Below, piece by piece: positions 1-6,911 of a DNA stretch of 11,742 bases (its first letter is position 1; the number at the start of each line of letters is the position of its first letter). Source of the stretch: Bacillota bacterium (lineage in GTDB: Bacteria; Bacillota; GCA-003054495; Carboxydocellales; JAJZTU01); contig JAJZTU010000015.1 of assembly GCA_021848765.1 (NCBI GenBank), positions 10,311 to 22,052 of the forward strand, given 5' to 3'. Made by a program: the position numbers and the translations under genes. Under the pieces are notes generated by a model, which saw only the letters and a list, made by a program, of their open reading frames with translations, ran no database searches and was not told the DNA's origin.

Positions 1-1
1 C

Positions 2-223
2 GATCTGGTGGTGGTAGCGGAAGTGCCTGGAGTTACTGAGGAAGGAATTACCACAGATGTGGAGGCCGGAACGTTGAGATTAAACGCCCAGGGTCTTCAA
101 CGCCAGTACCGGAAGGTGATCAATTTGCCTGCTGATGTGGAAACCATCCCGTTAGCCACTTCATATAAAAATGGTATTTTGGAATGCAAATTCACCAAGC
201 TAACAGCTGAACTCCGGGGGTAA
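2..223 (+). CDS. Hsp20/alpha-crystallin small heat shock protein, C-terminal part (GvpH-like)
   Basis: This is the 3' end of a gene that begins before the window; the frame is open from base 2. The 73 visible residues fit the second half of an alpha-crystallin domain: the 'AEVPGV' strand, then 'GTLRLNA', then the family signature 'YRKVINLPADVE' and 'ATSYKNGILECKF', the usual A-x-Y-x-N-G-hydrophobic-L-E ending. Small heat shock proteins are ATP-independent holdases that keep unfolding or hydrophobic proteins soluble in the cytoplasm. Hsp20 relatives called GvpH occur in many gas-vesicle clusters, so the context favours a GvpH-like role. The C-terminal I-x-I/V oligomerisation motif of typical Hsp20 proteins is not seen; the protein ends 'TAELRG'. 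The Get3-like gene follows after only 5 bases, indicating one transcript. Confidence 0.85.
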   Translation, partial: DLVVVAEVPGVTEEGITTDVEAGTLRLNAQGLQRQYRKVINLPADVETIPLATSYKNGILECKFTKLTAELRG

Positions 224-228
224 GCAGG

Positions 229-1155
229 ATGAAGCTATTGATGTTTAGCGGAAAAGGGGGTGTAGGAAAAACCACCTGCGCGGCAGCCACTGCGGTCCAC
301 TTTGCTGGTCTGGGCCTGCGCACTCTGGTGTTTTCCACTGACCCCGCCCACTCTCTGGCAGATTCTCTGGATTTACGCCCGGATAAGGGTACAAAGCCCG
401 TGGAAGTTGCCGCTAATCTCCAGATGGTAGAACTACAGGCAGACCGGCTCTTAACGGAGTTGAAGCAGAAGTATCATAATGAGCTTCAGGATTTGCTGAC
501 TACAGGCACGTACCTGGATCAAGAAGATGCGGACCAACTGGTTTCTCTCACCGTTCCCGGAGTAGATGAAATCATGGGTTTGAAGACAGTCCTGGATTTC
601 GTGGAAAAACAGGCGTATGATGTCTATATTTGGGATACCGCTCCCACCGGACATACCCTCCGGTTATTAGCATTGCCGGCAGAGATGGATAATTGGATTA
701 AGGCATTGGCTAAGGTCCGCTGGAAATACCGGCAGGTCATGTCCCAATTGGCTCGCCGGGAACTCACCGAAATCAAGGATGATCTGCTGTTAAGTATGAA
801 AAAGGCGGTTCAGAAAGTAAGTAAGGTAATCACTGATCCAGGACAGTGCCAGTTTACCGGGGTAACAATCCCTGAAAGCATGGCAGTGGAAGAGACCAAA
901 CGTCTCAAGGATTCCCTGCGGCGTTATGGTATCACCATGTCTAAGCTGATTGTCAATAATGTTTCGCCGGCCGATTCCAATTGTGTCTTTTGCCGGTCCA
1001 GATACCGGCAGCAGGCTGTCTATCTAACTAACATCCGGAAAATATTCACGGACTGCAAGGTGCAGCAGGTTCCCCAGTTCAGTGAGGAAATTAAAGGTAT
1101 ACCCAAGTTAAAGGAATTTGCCCGTTATCTCTTTCCTGTAGATACAAAGGGGTGA
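229..1155 (+). CDS. Get3/ArsA-family ATPase with CxxC zinc motif
   Basis: A 308-residue soluble P-loop ATPase of the ArsA/Get3 branch of the SIMIBI class. Visible motifs are the deviant Walker A 'GKGGVGKT' (residues 8-15, signature lysine K9), switch I 'STDPAHSLADSLD' near residues 36-48, and the family signature 'DTAPTGHTLRLL' starting at D136. The C-terminal part has C252-V-F-C255 followed by 'SRYRQQAVYL' and 'QVPQFSEEIKGIPKL', the arrangement by which Get3 dimers share a zinc ion and end their fold. It has one ATPase half, so it is not a duplicated arsenite-pump ArsA, and no ars genes are near. Get3 proteins shield transmembrane helices in a composite hydrophobic groove. Between an Hsp20 gene and a Cdc48 gene in a gas-vesicle operon, a chaperone role for hydrophobic Gvp proteins is the best inference. 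ATG 229 gives the Walker A its normal place at the N-terminus. Confidence 0.9.
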   Translation: MKLLMFSGKGGVGKTTCAAATAVHFAGLGLRTLVFSTDPAHSLADSLDLRPDKGTKPVEVAANLQMVELQADRLLTELKQKYHNELQDLLTTGTYLDQEDADQLVSLTVPGVDEIMGLKTVLDFVEKQAYDVYIWDTAPTGHTLRLLALPAEMDNWIKALAKVRWKYRQVMSQLARRELTEIKDDLLLSMKKAVQKVSKVITDPGQCQFTGVTIPESMAVEETKRLKDSLRRYGITMSKLIVNNVSPADSNCVFCRSRYRQQAVYLTNIRKIFTDCKVQQVPQFSEEIKGIPKLKEFARYLFPVDTKG

Positions 1156-1159
1156 AAGC

Positions 1160-3304
1160 ATGAGTGAACCGGCTATATCTCTGCGGGTTGCTGAATTATC
1201 CCCCAGAGATGCAGGCAGGGGGCTGGTCAGGGTAGACCCTGCCGTGATGGAAGAGTTGAAGGTTAGCACCGGTGAAATTGTGGAAATTTGGGGGAAAAGG
1301 GTGACTGCGGCCAGGGTACTCCCTGCTTTTGCCGAGAACCGGGGACAGGGAATTCTTCAGGCTGACCGGACTGTACGGGAAAATACCCGGGTAAGCCTGG
1401 GTGACAAGGTAGAATTAAAGAAGGCTGAGGCCAATCCGGCATTGGAGGTGTTATTGACGGCCAACAACCAGGTGCCTCAATGGGCCCGCTCAGACCGGAA
1501 TCTCTGCCGCCTGATGGAGGGGCTCCCGGTAGTGGCCGGGGACAGGGTGAGAGTAAGCAGTCTGGGGGCCTATCGTCAGGAATTTCAAGTACTGGAGACT
1601 AATCCCCAGGGAGCTGTAGTTGTTACTGCCCAGACCAGGATCCGCATCCAGGTGCAGCAGGGTGGTTCCGGGAAAGAAGGGAAGGTAATCTTCGAGGAGA
1701 TCGGTGGACTTGAACAGGAACTGGGCAAAATCCGGGAGATGATTGAGCTGCCCCTGAAGTACCCGGAACTCTTTGAACGCCTGGGAATAGATGCCCCTAA
1801 AGGGGTACTTCTGTCAGGACCGCCCGGAACAGGGAAAACTCTGATTGCCAGAGCAGTAGCGGGGGAAAGCGATGCCCGGTTTTTCCACATCAATGGGCCG
1901 GAAATTATGGGGAAATATTACGGCGAGAGTGAGGGCAGGCTGCGGGAAATCTTTGAGCAGGCTGCTGCTCAGGCTCCCAGTATAATCTTTTTAGATGAAC
2001 TTGATGCTATTGCACCCAAGCGGGAGGAAGTTCACGGTGAGGTAGAAAAACGGGTGGTTGCCCAACTCCTGGGCCTCATGGACGGCTTGAAGCCCCGGGG
2101 CCAGGTAGTGATTATTGGCGCTACCAATATCCCCAATGCTTTGGATCCGGCCCTGCGGCGGCCGGGACGGTTTGACCGGGAAATAACCATCGGTGTTCCG
2201 GGGCAGAAAGGCAGGCTGGAAATCCTGCAGATTCATACCCGTGGGATGCCTTTGGGTAAGGATGTGAATTTAGAGAAGCTGGCCGGCCAGACCCACGGTT
2301 TCGTGGGCGCTGATCTCCAGGCTCTGTGTCAGGAAGCGGCTATGAACTGTGTACGCAGGATGCTTCCGGGAATAAGCGGGGGTGAAGAGATTTCAGGAGT
2401 GCTGGAGCGGCTCTGGGACCTACAGATATGCCAGGAGGATTTCCTGTCGGCATTGAAGGAGGTGGAGCCATCGGCTACCAGGGAGGTAGCGGTAGAAGTG
2501 CCCAGAGTAAGCTGGGATGAGGTAGGCGGCCTGGAGGATGTAAAACAGCATTTGGTGGAAGCTGTTCAGTGGCCGCTGAAGCACGCCAAACTCTTTGAGC
2601 GGGCACGGCTCAGAGCACCCAAGGGTATTCTGCTTGCCGGACCACCCGGTACGGGTAAGACCTTGCTGGCCAAGGCCGTTGCTACGGAGAGCGGGGCGAA
2701 TTTCCTCTCCGTAAAAGGACCAGCCTTGTTGTCCAAGTGGTTGGGAGAATCGGAGAAAGGGGTCAGGGAGATTTTTCGTAAGGCCAGGCAGGTTGCACCC
2801 TCGATAGTGTTCTTTGATGAACTGGATGCTCTGGTACCTGTCCGGGGTTCCGGGGAAAACCCGGCTGTGGAAAGGGTATTGAGCCAGTTGCTAACGGAAA
2901 TGGATGGGGTTGAGGAGCTTCAGGGAGTTGTGGTTTTGGCTGCGACTAACCGTTTAGACATGATTGACCCGGCGCTCCTGAGACCGGGAAGGTTTGATGT
3001 CATTTTGAACCTGCCGCTACCGGACCTGGAGGGTAGAAGGGGAATTTTTCAAGTACATTTACGGAATAAGCCTCTGGCTCCGGATGTCTGTATAGAAGAA
3101 TTGGCCAGAGTTACGGAGGGATATTCCGGTGCAGGGATTCAGCAGGTCTGCCAACAGGCAGGATTATTGGCAGTCAGGGGATTTCTCTCTTCAGCTCAGG
3201 TGAATAATTGCTTTCAACCGGAAGATTTGTGCGGGCTTGAAGAATTCCAAATTCGGGGTGAACATTTTTCGCAGACCGGTTTGAAGACAGAAAGGGTGCT
3301 GTAA
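1160..3304 (+). CDS. Cdc48/p97-type double AAA+ ATPase
   Basis: A 714-residue protein with full Cdc48/VAT architecture. An N-terminal substrate-binding domain covers residues 1 to about 170 ('ISLRVAELSPRDAGRGLVRVD', double-psi barrel type). Domain D1 has Walker A GPPGTGKT (about 220-227), Walker B 'IIFLDELDA' (about 274-282) and the 'RRPGRFDREI' arginine-finger region. Domain D2 has GPPGTGKT (about 494-501), 'FFDELDA' (about 551-557) and 'LRPGRFD'. Both catalytic sites look intact, so it should be an active hexameric unfoldase or segregase that pulls proteins apart through its pore. It starts 4 bases after the Get3-like stop and ends directly against the GTG of gvpF, so it belongs to the gas-vesicle operon. 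GvpN, the usual AAA+ protein of such clusters, is a smaller MoxR-type ATPase; this is not GvpN. A role in assembling or remodelling vesicles is inference. Confidence 0.93.
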   Translation: MSEPAISLRVAELSPRDAGRGLVRVDPAVMEELKVSTGEIVEIWGKRVTAARVLPAFAENRGQGILQADRTVRENTRVSLGDKVELKKAEANPALEVLLTANNQVPQWARSDRNLCRLMEGLPVVAGDRVRVSSLGAYRQEFQVLETNPQGAVVVTAQTRIRIQVQQGGSGKEGKVIFEEIGGLEQELGKIREMIELPLKYPELFERLGIDAPKGVLLSGPPGTGKTLIARAVAGESDARFFHINGPEIMGKYYGESEGRLREIFEQAAAQAPSIIFLDELDAIAPKREEVHGEVEKRVVAQLLGLMDGLKPRGQVVIIGATNIPNALDPALRRPGRFDREITIGVPGQKGRLEILQIHTRGMPLGKDVNLEKLAGQTHGFVGADLQALCQEAAMNCVRRMLPGISGGEEISGVLERLWDLQICQEDFLSALKEVEPSATREVAVEVPRVSWDEVGGLEDVKQHLVEAVQWPLKHAKLFERARLRAPKGILLAGPPGTGKTLLAKAVATESGANFLSVKGPALLSKWLGESEKGVREIFRKARQVAPSIVFFDELDALVPVRGSGENPAVERVLSQLLTEMDGVEELQGVVVLAATNRLDMIDPALLRPGRFDVILNLPLPDLEGRRGIFQVHLRNKPLAPDVCIEELARVTEGYSGAGIQQVCQQAGLLAVRGFLSSAQVNNCFQPEDLCGLEEFQIRGEHFSQTGLKTERVL

Positions 3305-4060
3305 GTGGAAAAAGCTTTAGGAAAATACCTGTACTGTGTTATTGACTGCGGTGAGGAAAAACAGTTTGAGGCTATAGGTATGGGAGAACCGGGCGGTATT
3401 GTCTACACCATAGTTTATCAGGATATCGCCATGGTAACCAGCGATGTCCCGGACGAGATTTACGACCCTATACGCAAAAATGCTTTTTGCCATGAAAAGG
3501 TGGTTGCCGAGGCATTGCGCACACATACTGTAGTACCCATGCAATTCGGGATGGTAGCGCCCGGGCGGGAGGACGTTATCCGGATACTGGCGGAGAACTA
3601 TGCAGAACTTCGACGCTGTCTGACAAAACTGGCCAACAAGGTCGAGTTGGGGTTAACTGTTAGCTGGAATAAGGAGAATTTCAGCGAGGAAATCTGCCGT
3701 TCTTCGCCGGAGATTGAGCGGCTGAGACAAGAACTGGCCAGGACTGACCCGGATCTGGCCTATCCTTTGCAAATTCGCTTGGGTCAACTGGTGGAATCGG
3801 TAGTTGAGCAGAAAAGAACCCTTTGGAAGGAACTGATATTTCGGGAATTAGCCCCAGGGGCAATAGAAGTAAAGGTTAATGACCCCATAGGGGAACGGAT
3901 GGTATTCAATGGTTCCTTCCTGGTGGATAAAGCACGGGAAGGGGCCTTTGACCAACTGGTAAACCGGTTTTATCTTACCTACCGCCAGGGCTTTGACTAC
4001 AAATACAGCGGACCCTGGCCACCGTACAACTTTGTGGATGTGAAGCTGAAAATGGAGTGA
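3305..4060 (+). CDS. gvpF: Gas vesicle protein GvpF/GvpL family (first copy)
   Basis: A 251-residue member of the GvpL/GvpF family (PF06386), an accessory protein needed for vesicle assembly and thought to bind GvpA at an early stage. Family marks are the opening strand 'GKYLYCVIDCG', 'EKVVAEALRTHTVVPMQFG' (VPMQFG at 77-82) and the near-terminal 'GPWPPYNF' (236-243), shared with the two other copies in this operon. The start is GTG directly after the Cdc48 stop TAA, with AAAGGG about 8 bases upstream inside the preceding gene, so translation is probably coupled. Named gvpF because it precedes gvpG, as in Bacillus megaterium. The F versus L distinction rests on gene order only. Confidence 0.93.
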   Translation: MEKALGKYLYCVIDCGEEKQFEAIGMGEPGGIVYTIVYQDIAMVTSDVPDEIYDPIRKNAFCHEKVVAEALRTHTVVPMQFGMVAPGREDVIRILAENYAELRRCLTKLANKVELGLTVSWNKENFSEEICRSSPEIERLRQELARTDPDLAYPLQIRLGQLVESVVEQKRTLWKELIFRELAPGAIEVKVNDPIGERMVFNGSFLVDKAREGAFDQLVNRFYLTYRQGFDYKYSGPWPPYNFVDVKLKME

Positions 4061-4065
4061 TAGGG

Positions 4066-4299
4066 ATGCTCCTGATTGATGATTTACTGCTGCTGCCGGG
4101 CAGATTCTTAGGCATGGTCTTCAGGGAAATCTATAACCTGGTACAGGAAGAGGTGAATGACCCCGTAACGGTGCAAAAGGGACTGTTACACCTGCAGCTA
4201 TTGTATGAAATGGATGAAATCAGTCTTGAGGAATATGAAGAACGGGAGGCGGAACTCATCGCCAGGCTGCGTGAACTGCGAAAACAGGACAAAGCTTAG
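4066..4299 (+). CDS. gvpG: Gas vesicle protein GvpG
   Basis: A 77-residue GvpG-family protein (PF05120). It has the hydrophobic start 'MLLIDDLLLLPGRFLGMVFREIY' characteristic of the family, in two pieces around a Pro-Gly, then a charged helix ending 'EISLEEYEEREAELIARLREL', a likely coiled coil. GvpG is an accessory assembly factor that works with GvpF/L. I chose ATG 4066: GGAG at 4054-4057 lies 8 bases upstream, and this gives the usual MLL start. GTG 4057, overlapping the gvpF stop codon, is an alternative that adds three residues. The gene sits between two F/L genes, the order found in Bacillus megaterium. Confidence 0.9.
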   Translation: MLLIDDLLLLPGRFLGMVFREIYNLVQEEVNDPVTVQKGLLHLQLLYEMDEISLEEYEEREAELIARLRELRKQDKA

Positions 4300-4328
4300 C
4301 CTATATCGGGAAGGAGTGGTGAAATAGC

Positions 4329-5150
4329 ATGCCAGACTTCGTCAAAGTCCCGCTTGAAGAGGAATTTGCCTGGTATCTCTATGGGATTGTCCTCTGCGGT
4401 GAAAATGACCGGGACATTGATACAGACTTAACCGGAATCAGTGCAGAACCGGGAGTCCGGATAATAGTCAGCGGAAGCCTTGGGGCGGTGGTAAGCAGGG
4501 TTCCCTTGAGCCAATTCGGAGCGGCAGTCCTGGAAGAGAAACTGCAAGACCTTCGCTGGTTGGAGGAGAAGGTGCGGCTACACCAGGAGTTATTGCAGCA
4601 GATAATGCAGGAACGGACGATAGTTCCCATGAAGTTCGGGACAATCTTCCAAAGCCAGGAAAGGGTCAGGGACATTTTGGAGAAACAGCAGGAACACTTT
4701 CAGGCTCTCCTGAAATTTCTGACCGGTCATGAAGAATGGGGAGTTAAAGGCTACTACCGCCGGGAGGAACTGCACGAATACCTGAGTTCCGGGGAGTGTT
4801 CCTCTAAGTTGGGCCAGGGCGGCACAGGATTGGGCAAGGCTTACCTGTTGAGGAAGAAGTTGGAGGAAGAGTTGGAGTCACGGGCCGTGGACTATAGCCG
4901 GCAAATAGGAGAAGAAGCTTATGGCTGGCTAAGGGTCCATAGTGTCCGCTCCACTTTAAATAAGTTCCTCAGCAGGAATGTTACCGGTCGTGAGGAGGAG
5001 TTATTCTTTAACGGCGCCTTTCTGGTTGCCAAGGGTTCTCACGGGGCTTTCAGGCATACAGTGGAGAAGCTCAACGGAGAGTTTGGTGCTCAGGGCATTT
5101 TCTTGGAAGTTTCCGGACCTTGGCCGCCTTATAGTTTTGTGGGTGAGTGA
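4329..5150 (+). CDS. gvpL: Gas vesicle protein GvpF/GvpL family (second copy)
   Basis: A 273-residue GvpL/GvpF-family accessory protein, the longest of the three copies here. Marks are 'FAWYLYGIVL' near the N-terminus, 'HQELLQQIMQERTIVPMKFGTIF' (VPMKFG at 99-104) and 'GPWPPYSF' at 263-270, three residues before the end. The middle (about 150-180) carries a Gly/Ser-rich stretch before a charged helix 'AYLLRKKLEEELESR'. ATG 4329 is used; AAGGAG at 4311-4316 lies 12 bases upstream, slightly long, but the in-frame GTG codons closer to it run into a stop. The position after gvpG suggests the gvpL name. It may pair with GvpF and GvpG in nucleating GvpA assembly, as interaction studies in other organisms suggest. 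Confidence 0.92.
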   Translation: MPDFVKVPLEEEFAWYLYGIVLCGENDRDIDTDLTGISAEPGVRIIVSGSLGAVVSRVPLSQFGAAVLEEKLQDLRWLEEKVRLHQELLQQIMQERTIVPMKFGTIFQSQERVRDILEKQQEHFQALLKFLTGHEEWGVKGYYRREELHEYLSSGECSSKLGQGGTGLGKAYLLRKKLEEELESRAVDYSRQIGEEAYGWLRVHSVRSTLNKFLSRNVTGREEELFFNGAFLVAKGSHGAFRHTVEKLNGEFGAQGIFLEVSGPWPPYSFVGE

Positions 5151-5163
5151 GGTGAGGCAACAA

Positions 5164-5352
5164 GTGAATGAACTGGCACGGCAGAAGGATGTGACTTTGC
5201 TGGAACTCCTGGACCGGATTTTAGACAAAGGTGTAGTGTTGACCGGAGATGTCCTGATTTCTATAGCCGATGTGGATTTAATCTACCTGGGCTTGAACCT
5301 GATTTTGACCTCAGTGGAAAAGATGCATGAGTACCAGGGGTGGGAGCCGTGA
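5164..5352 (+). CDS. gvpS: Small GvpA/GvpJ-family protein (GvpS-like)
   Basis: A 62-residue protein of the GvpA/J/M/S family. It carries the core 'LLELLDRILDKGVVLTGDVLISIADVDLIYLGL' (two stretches: helix, D-K-G turn, beta strand with G-D, then I-x-D-V-D-L), closely matching the core of GvpJ further down. It stops soon after that core, so it is one of the shortest forms. I chose GTG 5164 because GGTGAGG lies 6 bases upstream at 5151-5157; GTG 5152 and GTG 5143 are in frame and cannot be excluded. Its stop overlaps the GTG start of the next gene. The position after gvpL and before gvpK corresponds to gvpS of Bacillus megaterium. It could be a minor shell or tip protein. It lacks a GvpA-type C-terminus, so I do not take it as the main shell protein. 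Confidence 0.82.
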   Translation: MNELARQKDVTLLELLDRILDKGVVLTGDVLISIADVDLIYLGLNLILTSVEKMHEYQGWEP

Positions 5353-6083
5353 AATATGTTTATGGGATAATCGGGGTGGCTGAAGATAAACCCTGGCTGG
5401 TTCAGGCAGCGGGACAGTGGGGAGTGGAAATTGTCCGGCAGGGCAGCATAGCAGCAGTTATCCGGGAGGTGGACAGCAAGGCAGTAAGGGTTGGGCAGGA
5501 GGAGATTTTGCACCACGAAGAGGTGATAGAATTAGTCATGGGGCAGCAGACCATACTGCCGGCAAGATTCGGGACTGTATTAACAGACCCCCGGGCGGTA
5601 GATGAGGTATTAAGCAAATATTATTCCCGGTTTCAAGATTTACTGAGGGAACTGGCTGACAAGCTGGAAATGGGGGTCAGGGTAATCTGGCAACCTCCGG
5701 CAAAGGTCGCCCGAAAAGAGCTGCCGGTAACTGAACCGCCAGAGACAGGGACAGCAGAAACTGAGACACCGGTTTCAGGCAGGGCATACCTCCTCGCTAA
5801 ATGGCAGGACTATCGAATGCACCAGGAATGGGATGGGCAGGGGCAAGCCATTGTTCGCGGGATTCATGAATCAATTAGCCCATTGGCTGTCAAGTGGCGC
5901 TTAACAAACCAGCTTTCCCCCACTTTGTTGTTTTCCGGCGCGTACCTGATTGAAAACGACAAGGTGGAGGCCTTCAGGGACCGGTGCCGCTCCCTGCTGC
6001 ACCGGTATCCGGAGCTTAAGTTTCTTTGCAGTGGGCCCTGGCCACCGTATAATTTTTCCGGGCTAAAGAGTTCCAATACCTAA
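5349..6083 (+). CDS. Gas vesicle protein GvpF/GvpL family (third copy)
   Basis: A 244-residue third GvpL/GvpF paralogue. It opens 'MKYVYGIIGVAED', has 'HEEVIELVMGQQTILPARFGTVL' (LPARFG at 70-75) and closes with 'GPWPPYNF' at 229-236. A Pro/Thr/Glu-rich linker (about residues 115-142) separates the two halves and is not present in this form in the other copies. I use GTG 5349, which overlaps the previous stop (GTGA) and has AGGGG at 5336-5340 8 bases upstream; GTG 5340 would add three residues. It lies between gvpS and gvpK, where the Bacillus megaterium cluster has no F/L gene, so this copy is extra compared with that cluster. Its specific role cannot be read from sequence. Confidence 0.9.
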   Translation: MKYVYGIIGVAEDKPWLVQAAGQWGVEIVRQGSIAAVIREVDSKAVRVGQEEILHHEEVIELVMGQQTILPARFGTVLTDPRAVDEVLSKYYSRFQDLLRELADKLEMGVRVIWQPPAKVARKELPVTEPPETGTAETETPVSGRAYLLAKWQDYRMHQEWDGQGQAIVRGIHESISPLAVKWRLTNQLSPTLLFSGAYLIENDKVEAFRDRCRSLLHRYPELKFLCSGPWPPYNFSGLKSSNT

Positions 6084-6128
6084 CCGCCGGTAAAGCTGTC
6101 CGGAGGTTGTATTCAGGGAGGTGAGGCA

Positions 6129-6461
6129 GTGTCACGGGTGGAGACCAATGCTGAGGAAGACTTCCGCCAGGAACTTGCAGGATTGGGGTCTAAGTTACCT
6201 CAGAGGATAAATGCTGACCCCGAAAAGGTTGAGCAGGGCTTGGCCAAACTGGTGCTGACCCTGATAGAGCTGATTCGCAGGCTGATGGAAAAACAAGCCC
6301 TGCGCCGGGTTGAGGCGGGCAGTCTGACTGATGAGGAAATTGAGCGGGTAGGTTGTACTTTGATGAAGCTGGAAACTAAAATGGGGGAACTTAAAAAGGA
6401 GTTTGGCCTTGAAGATCAAGAGCTAAATCTTAATCTAGGGCCATTGGGAGACTTGATGTAA
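6129..6461 (+). CDS. gvpK: Gas vesicle protein GvpK
   Basis: A 110-residue GvpK (PF05121), a helical accessory protein required for proper vesicle formation in organisms where it has been tested. The signature runs 'RINADPEKVEQGLAKLVLTL', then 'LMEKQALRRVEAGSLTDEEIERVG', then 'LEDQELNLNLGPLGDLM', the conserved N-L-x-L-G-P-L-G ending. The GTG start at 6129 is well supported: GGGAGGTGAGG at 6116-6126 sits just upstream. The gene follows the third F/L copy after a 45-base gap and precedes gvpJ, so the K-J order is normal. Confidence 0.95.
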   Translation: MSRVETNAEEDFRQELAGLGSKLPQRINADPEKVEQGLAKLVLTLIELIRRLMEKQALRRVEAGSLTDEEIERVGCTLMKLETKMGELKKEFGLEDQELNLNLGPLGDLM

Positions 6462-6502
6462 TCCGGAAACAAAAAAAGTGGAAGGTAGGGGAGAGCATAA
6501 GC

Positions 6503-6778
6503 ATGGGCAATATTCAGCATTCCACGCAAACCACCAGTCTGGCCGACATTCTGGAAAGAGTTTTAGACAAAGGCTTAGTTATTGCCGGGGACATCAAGAT
6601 TTCCCTGGCTGATGTAGAACTTTTAAACATTAAAATCAGACTTTTGGTAGCCTCGGTAGATAAGGCGAGGGAGATGGGAATTGATTGGTGGGTCCGGGAC
6701 CCGGAACTATCCAGTCAGGCCAGAAGACGTATAGTGAGGAGAAAAAAGCCTGAACCGGTTAAGGATTGTCTAACTTAA
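6503..6778 (+). CDS. gvpJ: Gas vesicle protein GvpJ (GvpA-related minor protein)
   Basis: A 91-residue GvpA-family protein. The core 'LADILERVLDKGLVIAGDI' and 'ISLADVELLNIKIRLLVASVDKAREMGIDWW' has the GvpJ form; the conserved W-W after the second helix is typical of J rather than A. The C-terminal 25 residues are rich in Arg and Lys ('ARRRIVRRKKPE'), unlike the main shell protein. GvpJ is a minor component thought to act in nucleation or at the conical tips. ATG 6503 has AGGGGAG at 6487-6493, 9 bases upstream. It is the last gene of the operon: the terminator stem begins inside its stop codon. No gvpT or gvpU follows, unlike Bacillus megaterium. Confidence 0.92.
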   Translation: MGNIQHSTQTTSLADILERVLDKGLVIAGDIKISLADVELLNIKIRLLVASVDKAREMGIDWWVRDPELSSQARRRIVRRKKPEPVKDCLT

Positions 6779-6809
6779 GGGGCCATTTTTGTGGTCCCCT
6801 TTTTCTTTT
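6777..6809 (+). terminator. Intrinsic terminator of the gas-vesicle operon
   Basis: AAGGGG-CCA (6777-6785) pairs with TGG-T-CCCCTT (6793-6801 region) with one bulged base, followed by a T-rich tract to 6809. The stem starts within the gvpJ stop codon, so transcription should end right after that gene. Confidence 0.85.
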
Positions 6810-6826
6810 AATACCCTTAATGTGTT

Positions 6827-6854
6827 GGAAGGATTTCTCCCTAAGTTTGACGAA
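6827..6854 (+). promoter_or_regulatory. Bipartite motif copy 1 (GGAAGG-N18-CGAA) upstream of yraN
   Basis: GGAAGGATTT at 6827-6836 and TTTGACGAA at 6846-6854. The same pair of boxes recurs upstream of the HDOD gene and yifB. The right box fits the degenerate Spo0A box TGNCGAA. It ends 57 bases before the yraN start. The rest of the gap between the operon terminator and yraN shows no convincing sigma-A promoter. Function is not established. Confidence 0.5.
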
Positions 6855-6911
6855 AGATGTGCATAAGTTCACTACTAATCTTTTGGACGGATAACTTGGA
6901 GGAAACTGGCT

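Noticed and set aside
229..1155. Arsenite-efflux ATPase ArsA
   Set aside because: It has a single ATPase half, a Get3-type CxxC, no arsB, arsD or arsR nearby, and gas-vesicle neighbours.
4978..5352. Long 124-codon version of the gvpS frame
   Set aside because: The first two thirds only shadow the 3' end of gvpL in another frame. The conserved GvpA-type core and a good ribosome binding site support a start at 5164.
6847..6888. TTGACG as a sigma-A -35 box for yraN
   Set aside because: The nearest -10-like sequence, TACTAA, is 20 bases away, too far; the TTGACG overlaps the bipartite motif.
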